Source of the DNA: Protea cynaroides
Taxonomy: Eukaryota; Streptophyta; Magnoliopsida; Proteales; Proteaceae
Assembly (NCBI GenBank): GCA_028583415.1
Contig: CM053272.1
Coordinates: 43,144,699-43,208,698, forward strand
Direction: 5' to 3'
Length of the DNA stretch: 64,000 bases
Part shown: positions 56,846-64,000 of the stretch, in pieces
Position numbering within the stretch: position 1 is the first letter of the stretch
How the letters are laid out: each line of letters opens with the position of its first letter
The notes under the pieces: generated by a model
Database searches by the model: none
Seen by the model: only the letters and a program-made list of their open reading frames with translations
Told to the model about the DNA's origin: nothing
Position numbers and translations under genes: made by a program

Positions 56846-57099
56846 GTCTCAAGCTCACGTTGCTGGAAAAATATTCACTTTGTCGGAGAGGAAGGCGGTT
56901 TAAAATTTTTTTAATTTTTCAATTTATAATTTGAGGGGTAAAGTTTTATTTCAATAAATTTAGAAATTTCCATCAGTTAAGTGGACCTAAGTGATGTTTT
57001 TGTATTATTGTAGGTGTAGATGATGCTAGCAATCTTTGATGGGGTCTAGATGAAATTTTTTCTATAGAAATCTTCTCATGTGGTAATTCCGGCTACCAA

Positions 57100-57202
57100 G
57101 GGTTGGATTCATCTAGCGCACATGCCGATGTATGGGTATGCACGTCGGATGAATTTCGACTTGAATCCTCCTGCCGCAGGAGACGATTTGAATCCCTAGG
57201 GA
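57100..57202. mobile_element. partial palindromic MITE (GTCTCC family), copy 7
   Basis: The right end caggagacgatttgaatccc is typical of the family. The core is palindromic (ggattcatctagcgcacatg against its near-complement in cgtcggatgaatttcgac), but the outer left 25 bp are missing. No target duplication. Confidence 0.6.
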
Positions 57203-57204
57203 TT

Positions 57205-57630
57205 GGGCTCCTCTGTAGTGAAGGAGCTCAGAGGGAGCTATAAAGCTACGATCAGTACACGTGGATTAATTTCATCCTAAGACTATGCTTGCATAAGCAT
57301 TTTTTTGGTCTAAATTCAACTCTAATTTTCACGTAACTTGCATTTCTGGTGGTGGCAACAAGGTTGGTTTAAGCATTGGGAGCGTACAGAGGCTTAATCA
57401 GTCCACCAACGGATGAATATTGATTATCTGCAGGAGCGGAAAGGGTTAATGGAGGAATGAATTCCTTTTTTAATTTCGTTATGTTGTTTCCCATTTTCAC
57501 ACGATAATTTGGCATTACCAAATGTTTATGGAAGCATAGCCCCTGGATGAAATTAAGCCATGTGTACTGATCGTAGTTTCACAGGTCGGCAGCTCCCTCT
57601 GTAGTGAGCCCCTTCACTACAGAGGATCCC
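57205..57630. mobile_element. TIR element with TCCTCTGTAGTGAAG ends
   Basis: Left end gggctcctctgtagtgaagg, then ctacgatcagtacacgtgga, then taatttcatcc are mirrored from 57630 inward over about 110 bp. The tips themselves are small hairpins (tcactacagagg near cctctgtagtga). 426 bp, no ORF, no clear target duplication. Confidence 0.75.
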
Positions 57631-57838
57631 GATTCGTTCTTTTGACTCATATCCAAATTCGCATCCGAATTCGACCTGAGGTGTACGAATCCGAACCCGA
57701 TTGTTCGATTTACATCCTTATCTTGAACCATGATGGATTTACTCTCTTCTACTTGTATTTTGTATGGGAAAAAGAAAGCTAAATGGAGTCTGCTTTGTTT
57801 GTTTTAACATAGATTTTTATGTAATAACATTGTATATG

Positions 57839-58557
57839 TGTTATGGTTGAAAATTGTCCCGTCGGTCTGCGATCCGAGCAACCTGCAATCACAGAAGTTA
57901 AACAAGGGAGTTGGGCAACTAAGCTCCGGGTACACTCTGATGCCTAAGTCAGAGTCCCAATGTAAACAGTTAGGAGATAGTCGGAAGCTATCTCTAGTTT
58001 AAAGAGAGAGAAACGTAAAAAGAGTTTGAGTGTATGAGAGATAAAGTAAGTTCGTCATTTACCTTGGCAGGTCGTCCTCTATTTATAGGAGTAGGCAAGA
58101 AGCATGGAAGTATCAGGACTCAGGGAAGTAGATCGCCAATAGGACTATCAGGTGTCGCTCTGAGAGACACCCAGGTCATAGATTCCGAGTAGGAGTAGGA
58201 AACTGTAGCTAAGGAAGCTAAGTCGGTGAATAATAAGAATGACACGTGTCACCATACAAGTGGTCATATGACCGTAATGATCAGCATCGTGTTGTACTAG
58301 GAGAAGGACTCCTACGACGTAACCTAGTCTCCTTAGGACTCTAGGCTCCGACAAGGAAATGTAACCCAGTAGGATTATTCCTCCGACCAGGAGACGTGTC
58401 CTAATAGGATTGTACCTCTGCCCAGGAGACGTGAACGGATAGAACTATGACTCCGAGCAGACAAGGCCGAGCACCGCATTGTCCCTTCTGGTCGGCCTAG
58501 ATGATTTTGGGTGCCACGTGTAAGATTTTCATTGGGTGATGTTTTTTCTCCATAACA
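57839..58557 (-). repeat. left LTR (3' LTR in element sense), 719 bp
   Basis: Starts TGTTATGG and ends CCATAACA, perfect 8-bp inverted ends. The TATA-like sequence on minus near 58078-58090 (ctataaatagagg) fits the promoter. Matches the right LTR over its first 430 bp. Confidence 0.88.
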
Positions 58558-58769
58558 GATGCCCCTTGCACTGTCGGATACGAGGGATAGTGCAAATATC
58601 TTTTAGCTGGCAGTCTCGACAGCTAACAGTTTAGCCGAGTCCGACTAGTCAATATTGCATGTTGTTACGCCAACTGCGTTTATAGAGGACTAGAAAAATT
58701 GGTAAGTATTGAATGTGCCGAGTGTTGACGTAACTAGGTTGGATCAAATCTACCTACCCTTTGCCCTGC

Positions 58770-59460
58770 TCAAGTCTACTTGTGGAATTGAATAGGCGGA
58801 GATGCGTGAGGTCTGCGTGCTACTCAGACCTGCTTGTGGACCTGAGTAAGCAGATTCATGTGTAGTTTGCGTATTATTCGGGTCTGCTAGTGGATCAAAA
58901 TAAGTAAATTCATTTATGGTCTGCGTGCTACTCAGGTCTGCTTGTGGACCGAAGTAGGCAAATTCAGGTATAGTCTGCGTGCTACTCAGGTTTGCTTATG
59001 GACCGGAGTATACAAATTCAGATATGGTTTGCGTGCTACTCAGGTCTGCTTGTGGACCAGAATAGACAGATTCAGGTATAGTCTGTGTACTACTCAGGTC
59101 AGCTTGTGGACCTAAGTAGGCAGATTCATGTATGGTCTGCGTGCCACTCATGCATACTTATGGACTGGAGTAGACAGATTCAGGTATGGTTTGCGTATTA
59201 CTCAGATCTGCTTATGGACCGAAGTAGGCAGATTCAGGTATGGTCTACGTGCTACTCAAGTCTGCTTGTGGACAAGAGTAGGCAGATTTAGGTATAGTCT
59301 GTATGCTACTCGGGTCTGCTTGTGGATCAGAGTAGGCAGATTTAGGTATGGTCTACGAACTACTCAGGTCTACTTGTGGACCGAAATAAATAGATTCAGC
59401 TATGGTCTATGTGTTACTCAGATCTGCTTGTAGACCTAAGTAGGCAGATTCAGGTATGGT
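58770..59460. repeat. 54-bp satellite array inside the retrotransposon
   Basis: About 12 copies of a unit containing gtgctactcaggtctgcttg, tggaccgaagtaggcagatt and caggtatggtctgc, at exact 54-bp spacing where measured (58928, 58982, 59036, 59090). On + it is open for 101 codons as an 18-residue repeat; this follows from 54 being a multiple of 3. Confidence 0.9.
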
Positions 59461-59989
59461 AAAACCGAATGAAACGGCATTGGAGAATTGTTGAACTTTG
59501 CACTATAGACCCTTATTGGAATAAAAGACCTCTGGATTTATGACTATGAACGTCGGGTGCCCTTAGCTGGCCTGACTACCTGACCATGTCTTTATGCCGA
59601 ACCGATAATTCTCCACCTTTGTACTGAACTGACAATGCTCGGCATAACTACCTGAAACTTCATCTGGTGTGTTTTGAAGTAGGGGGCGTTACCTTACGAT
59701 ACCTGCTTCTTCTATCGATAGTGTAAACCTTTTGACATGGCACCGTCAACCATTGACATAGCGCAATCAACCATTGACTTAGCACTCCTTTGTTGGTTGG
59801 CCCTTGTGGTCAGCCTTTCATGGTCAGTCGTAATTTGTAGTAGTTTTTTTTTACTGTTGTCATTTGTCATGTGTTGCTGAGTGCATGCCAGGGTACCCCT
59901 GAAGCGTAGTCGGTATTGCTTCGTGTAATGTCAAGTACACTTGAAGTGTTGTTTTTGAACCATACTGGTTGGCATTGATTGTGCAAGTC

Positions 59990-60340
59990 GATTTAAGGAC
60001 TTGAGTAAGCCGAATATAATGACATAGATTGCTCAAGTTGTAGGATGAGCCAAATGGAACAGCATAGATGCTCAAGTCGACTAAAGGAGTTGAGTAGGCC
60101 GGATGAAACAGCGTGAGCTAGTTAAATCTGCTGGTGAACTTAAATAGGCCGAACGAAACGACATAGCTATCCAAGCCTGCTGATAGGCTTAGATAGGCCA
60201 AATGGAACAGCATAGATTGTTCAAGTCTGATGGAGGACTTGAGTTGGCTGGGTGGAACAACATGAACTATCTTAAGCGTGAGCCATCCAAGTTTACTGAT
60301 ATTCTTGGATAAGTCGAATGGAACGACATGTGTTATAGTT
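59990..60340. repeat. about 50-bp tandem array inside the retrotransposon
   Basis: Units contain ggccgaatggaacagcatag, then tgctcaagtc and ttgagtag. Copies start near 60009, 60049, 60098, 60148, 60197 and 60248. Related in wording to the 54-bp array (ttgagtaggc). Confidence 0.85.
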
Positions 60341-60589
60341 GCTGACACAGTGATTTACTATACTAAATAATTTAAATAAAAATTGTACCTGAGTGGGTGC
60401 CCCTAGCGGGCCCAACTTCTGTCACCTTTTATTACACCAAGGCTATTGGACACGGACGCTATGAGCGGCATGTAATAATCTAAGGTTTTGTAGGGGTGCC
60501 TCTACGGTTGGTCCCTACTAGACTTTTGCTTCTTTGCGTCTCCAATGTTTTGAGTTTTGTTTCGACTGCTCGGATCTCTTCTTGTAGAC

Positions 60590-62110
60590 CATGAGCAAGT
60601 TGAGATATGTAAGGCGTGAACAAGCAGGCCGTGCGCAGTTGACCGTGAGCAAGTCCATCGTGAGCAGGTCGACAGTGAGCAAGTCAGCTGTGAGCAAGTC
60701 GACCTTGAGCAAGTCGATTGTGAGCAGTCACCCATGAGTAGGTCGACAGTGAGCAGGTCGACTGTGAGTAGTCTGTCGTAAGCAAGTTGACCGTGAACTG
60801 ATCGGCCATGAGCTGGTTGGCCCTGGGCAGGTCGACCGAGAGCAGGTCAGCCTTGAGCAAGTCGACCGTGTGCTTGAATCTGGAGACGTTGAACAATTCG
60901 AGATATACAAGCCGACAAGAATTTTGGGACGTTTAACAATTTGTCTAATATCTTTTGGGGACGTAAGCAATTTGAGAGATGGTAAGGTGGCCATGAGCAA
61001 GTAGGTTGTGAACAAGTCGAGATATGGCAGGTCGACCGTGTGCAAGTCTGCCACGAGCAAGCCTAAAGACGGCAGGTCGGCCTCTAACAGATCGGCTACG
61101 AACATGCCTAAAGGTGGCGGGTCGACCGTGAACAGTCACCCATGATCAGGTCGGTCGTGAGCAAGTCGACAGTAAGCAAGTCAGCTGTGAGCATGTCAAC
61201 CCTGAGCTGATCGGCCATGCGCATATCGGCCCTGAGCAGGTTGGTCGAGAGCGAGTCAGCAGTGAGCAAGTTGACCATGAAAAGGTCGACTAGAGTTGGT
61301 CGACCCTAACCAGGCCGGTGGAGAACAAGTCAACCATGGGTAGGTCAGCCCTGATTTGGTCAGCCATGAGCAGGTGGGCCCTGAGCAGGTCGGTCAAGAG
61401 CTGGTGGACCCTGAGCAGGTTGACTGTGAGTAGGTAGACCGTGAGTTTATTGCGTTGAGCAGGTCAACTATGAACAATCACCCATGAGAAGGTCGATCAT
61501 GACCAAGACACCCCTGAGCAAGTTGGCCATGAGCTGATCGGCCCTGAGCTAGTCGGCCATGATTTGGTCGGTCGTAAGCTAGTTGACCGAGAGCAAGTCA
61601 ACCGTGAGCAAGTCAGCCACGGGCAAGCCTAAAGATGGCAGGTCGGCCTCGAGCAAGTCAGCCACGAACACGCTTAAAGATGGCAGGTCGGCCTCGAGCA
61701 AGTTGAGAAGGTCGACCATGAGTTGGTCGGCCCTAAGCAGGTCGGCCAAGAGCAAGTTAGCCTTGAACAAGCCTAAGGATGGCAAGTTGGCCATGAGCAA
61801 GTCGATCACGAACACGCCATCGGCCTCGAGCAAGTGGCCACAAACATGCCTAAAGATGGTAGGTTGGCCTTGAACAAGTTTGCCACGAACACGCCTAAAG
61901 ATGGTTGCTCGAGCAAGTGGAGCCCCCTAAGTGGCGGTCAATGATGGTAAAGGCTGAGGGCATGAGCAAGTCGGCTGTGATCAAGTCGACCGACCGCGAA
62001 CAAGTTGAGAGATGGCAAGTCGACCACAAACACACCTAAAGATGGCAGGTCGACCTCCAGTAAGTTAGCCACGAACAAGCCTAAGGATGGCAGGTCAGCC
62101 ATGAGGAGGT
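60590..62110. repeat. 15-bp degenerate tandem array inside the retrotransposon
   Basis: About 90-100 units of consensus gtgagcaagtcgacc. A higher-order unit with gcctaaagatggcaggtcgg and agccacgaacac recurs in the right half. On minus it gives pseudo-ORFs of 5-residue repeats (STCSR, LTCSL), which I do not regard as genes. Confidence 0.9.
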
Positions 62111-62375
62111 AGTCGTGTGATCTGATGACTTAGGACTTCAAACTTCTCGCAAGTCACGTACTGATGAGCCAGTGGTGCTGATTGTGTCAGTGGAGGTGGC
62201 ACTGGCAGAGCCACAAGAGGGGTGTGTGTCGGCTCGGATTTGGAGCTACTTTAATGGTGCTGGCATTACTGTCTTCATTTACTTCTATCGAGATTGTTGT
62301 GGCTTGAGCATAAATTTTTCGATGAGTTATGGCATAATGGCTGAATTATCTGGTACACTATTCGTCAAACTCAGT

Positions 62376-62401
62376 CTAGGGCCCCACGGTGGGCGCCAAA
62401 C
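62376..62401 (-). other. primer-binding-site region of the LTR retrotransposon
   Basis: Immediately inside the right LTR; minus reads GTTTGGCGCCCACCGTGGGG. Fits the position and sequence style of plant gypsy primer sites. Which tRNA primes was not determined. Confidence 0.65.
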
Positions 62402-62832
62402 TGTTATGGTTGAAAATCGTCCAGCCTGTCTACAACCCGAGCAACCTGCAATCACAGAAGTTAAATAAGGTAGTTGGACGACTAAGGCCCAGGTACACTC
62501 TGATGCCTAAGTCAAATTCTCAATGTAAACAGTCAAGAGATAGCCGAAAGCTATCTCCAGTTTTAAAAGAGGGGAACGTAGAAAGAGTTTGAGTGTATGA
62601 GAGATGGAGTAAGTTCGTCCTTTACCTTGGCGGATCGTCCTCTATTTATAGGAGTAGGCAAAAAGCATGGAGGTACCAGGACTCAGGGAAGTAGATTGCC
62701 AATAGGACTGTCAGGTGTCACTCTGAGGGACACCCAGGTCATAGACTCCGAGTAGAAGTAGGAGATTGTAGCTAAGGAAGCTAAGTCGGTGAATAATAAG
62801 AATGAGACGTGTCACCATACGAGCCGTCATAT
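62402..62832 (-). repeat. right LTR (5' LTR in element sense), truncated
   Basis: Matches the left LTR from TGTTATGGTTG to about gtcaccatacgagccgtcat (corresponding to about 58270). It then breaks into unrelated sequence starting tgtcacacccc, so about 290 bp are missing or displaced beyond the window. Confidence 0.85.
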
Positions 62833-63087
62833 TGTCACACCCCAATTCCGACTGAACCAGAAATGTGAGTGAACCATCACTGAATCAGGTTCACACCAGG
62901 ATCTCAATAAGACCATGTCTACTCATACAAACCATTGTAGATAACCATAATCAGAATATAATTAAATACAGCGAAAGTCTTAAATTAAATAAACTGAGTA
63001 CTCTATTGATAATTTAAATAAATTATCTAACTTTTCAAAACATCAAAACATAAATAATTATCCTTGTAAGACCTACATGCAAATTTC
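62833..63087 (-). mobile_element. LTR-like fragment with TGTCACACCCC end
   Basis: Starts tgtcacaccccaattccgac and contains acagcgaaagtcttaaatta, a combination usual in LTRs of plant gypsy elements in minus sense. Probably a truncated element that broke the right LTR of the neighbouring retrotransposon. Confidence 0.45.
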
Positions 63088-64000
63088 GGGGACGAAATTT
63101 CTTTTAAGGGTGGTAGAGTTGTAAGAACCGTGCTCTAAAACCCGGTTTTAACCATGGTTTTATGAGATGACAGGTGCCCCAATCATAACCGGACCGGAAA
63201 GCGAAGCCGGGCAAGGGACCACGCAAGAAGTCGGGTGAAGAACCAATCAAATTCAGGTACAAAAAATGTATAAAATTGGCTAAGTGCATACCGGTCTCAC
63301 CATACCGGATGCACTATCCTGCAACCGGTATGGCATACCGGTCTCACCATACCGGATGCACTATCCTGCAACCGGTATGGCATACCGGTCTCACTATACC
63401 GGTCTCGCTATCCTGCGACCGGTATGGCGAGACCGGTATGTGTTCGAGCTGTGTTTCTCTCAAAAATGGAAACTAAAGTTTCCATATGAGGGGGGAGCGT
63501 GCTTTGGACGGCCTCCCTCTATTAATAGAGGGGGAGACACTCCGTGAACCCCTTTGTTCTGAGAAGGAGTTGAGGGTTCAAGGAGGTAGACGCCGCCAAG
63601 GAAGGAGCTGCCGGTGGAGGAACACGCCGCCAACTGACAACCGCTATCGGTAAAGTGCTCTATCCTTCCTGTAGTGTTGTTTATTGGATCGGAGCCGCGA
63701 AGCGGCGTGAGATCTGATGGAAAATGCTTAGATTCCTTTCGTCTTTCTTTCGGATCTGGTTGGTTTTTGGCATTCTAGCCAAGATCCGTAGGGACCCTTC
63801 GAGTCCGGACCTTAGCGGAAGATAGGTGAAACCTTAGGGAGCTACCGTGGAGACCCCGCCTCGGAAACACGCCGTAGGGTATATCCTTGGGAAAGTCCGC
63901 GGTATGGGCCGCGGTGTATCCGCTGGCACCATACCGGTCGCGCTCAGCCGGATCCGAGTGAGACCGGTATGTGTGCATCCGGTATGCATACCGCTGGCGC
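63088..64000 (+). mobile_element. Ty3/gypsy (chromovirus-like) 3' end and LTR, running off the window
   Basis: The sequence aaatttcggggacgaaattt, then cttttaagggtggtagag is the hallmark end of pol and polypurine tract in Del/Tekay-type chromoviruses. The LTR probably starts at about 63119 (TGTAAGAACC) and continues past 64000. It contains a TATA-like ctattaatagag at about 63518. The ORFs inside (63276-63547) translate the repeats and are not genes. Confidence 0.65.
63286..63428. repeat. 47-bp palindromic tandem repeat in the LTR
   Basis: Units of gcataccggtctcaccatac, cggatgcactatcctgcaac, cggtatg repeat at 63286, 63333 and 63380. Each contains cataccgg and ccggtatg in inverted orientation, so the array can form hairpins. 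Similar words recur at 63930-63992. Confidence 0.9.

Larger units (their letters stand above)
55657..57062. mobile_element. Pack-MULE carrying an RPL27 fragment, copy C
   Basis: The 1406-bp element has ends GAAAATTTTTCATCTAAACC (left) and the complement of GAAAAAATTTCATCTAGACC (right). The long TIRs, about 90 bp, include attaacatcatttacaccc and gcaaaaacatcaccta-type words. A perfect 9-bp target duplication, TATAGAAAT, lies at 55648-55656 and 57063-57071. No transposase. The interior holds a piece of a ribosomal protein L27 gene on + (55941-56250) and other sequence of unknown origin (56.26-56.8 kb). The same termini and subterminal sequence occur at 10.2-11.8 kb around a different captured gene. 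Confidence 0.92.
57839..62832 (-). mobile_element. non-autonomous LTR retrotransposon (LARD-like) filled with tandem repeats
   Basis: Two LTRs in direct orientation (57839-58557 and 62402-62832, the second cut short) enclose 3.84 kb. The junction inside the right LTR reads, on minus, TTTGGCGCCCACCGTGGGGC, a primer-binding-site arrangement typical of plant gypsy elements. The element therefore runs on the minus strand. The interior has no gag or pol. It is three tandem arrays: 54-bp units (58770-59460), about 50-bp units (59990-60340) and 15-bp units (60590-62110). It must depend on another element for movement. LTR divergence by eye is about 10%, so it is not recent. Confidence 0.85.

Noticed and set aside
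58770..60340. Regular repeats resembling a CRISPR array
   Set aside because: Units are contiguous and similar along their whole length with no unique spacers, in a plant retrotransposon.
60502..61139. Cys/Ser/Thr-rich minus-strand ORFs (STCSR-type repeats)
   Set aside because: They are direct translations of the 15-bp tandem array in a non-autonomous retrotransposon; no start context, domain or independent support.
63104..63547. ORFs of 61-87 codons in the right-end LTR
   Set aside because: They translate the ccggtatg repeats; no similarity to known proteins is apparent.

Overview
The window is nuclear DNA of a flowering plant. It is AT-rich, the genes carry GT-AG introns, and long gene-poor stretches are filled with plant-type Ty3/gypsy and Ty1/copia remnants, an RTE-like LINE, Mutator-like (MULE) elements and dinucleotide microsatellites. 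The gene set (CDPK-related kinase, MIZU-KUSSEI1-like protein, plant SAP-domain protein) is that of an angiosperm. Nothing seen here fixes the species.

Five host genes can be read. (1) A five-exon short-chain dehydrogenase/reductase (SDR) gene on + (14823-16271, 268 aa). (2) A nine-exon SAP-domain protein resembling CCCH zinc-finger protein 62 on - (18993-24138, 445 aa), with no zinc finger and a repeat-built C-terminus. (3) An eleven-exon CDPK-related kinase (CRK) on - (25708-39296, 612 aa), whose introns hold a giant palindrome, two LINE fragments and a 45-bp minisatellite. (4) An intronless MIZU-KUSSEI1-like (DUF617) gene on + (49917-50573). (5) A ribosomal protein L6 gene of the small mitochondrial type on - (51154-51462), convergent with gene 4. 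For the three spliced genes the reading phase is continuous across every junction given.

Repeat layout. 1-3.7 kb: minus-strand Ty3/gypsy remnant. 3.9-4.35 kb: two palindromic MITEs. 6.4-6.95 kb: solo LTR. 7.25-9.15 and 10.2-11.8 kb: long-TIR MULE-like elements, the second carrying a GH3 fragment. 13.2 and 14.4 kb: palindromic MITEs, the second about 245 bp upstream of the SDR start codon. 41.9-45.06 kb: palindromic MITE, then a decayed Ty1/copia element broken by another palindromic MITE, an organelle-like GC-rich block and a TIR element. 55.66-57.06 kb: second copy of the GH3-type MULE, carrying an RPL27 fragment between perfect 9-bp target duplications. 57.84-62.83 kb: non-autonomous LTR retrotransposon whose interior is almost entirely tandem repeats. 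62.8-64.0 kb: 3' end and LTR of a second gypsy element.

The most distinctive signal is a family of near-perfect palindromic miniature transposons with termini like GGATYCAAATCGTCTCC. At least six copies occur here; five have 8-10 bp target duplications, and one sits inside the copia gene, which fixes its ends. In the longer copies each arm has its own small subterminal hairpin. Next in interest is the Pack-MULE pair with one set of ends and two different captured host genes.
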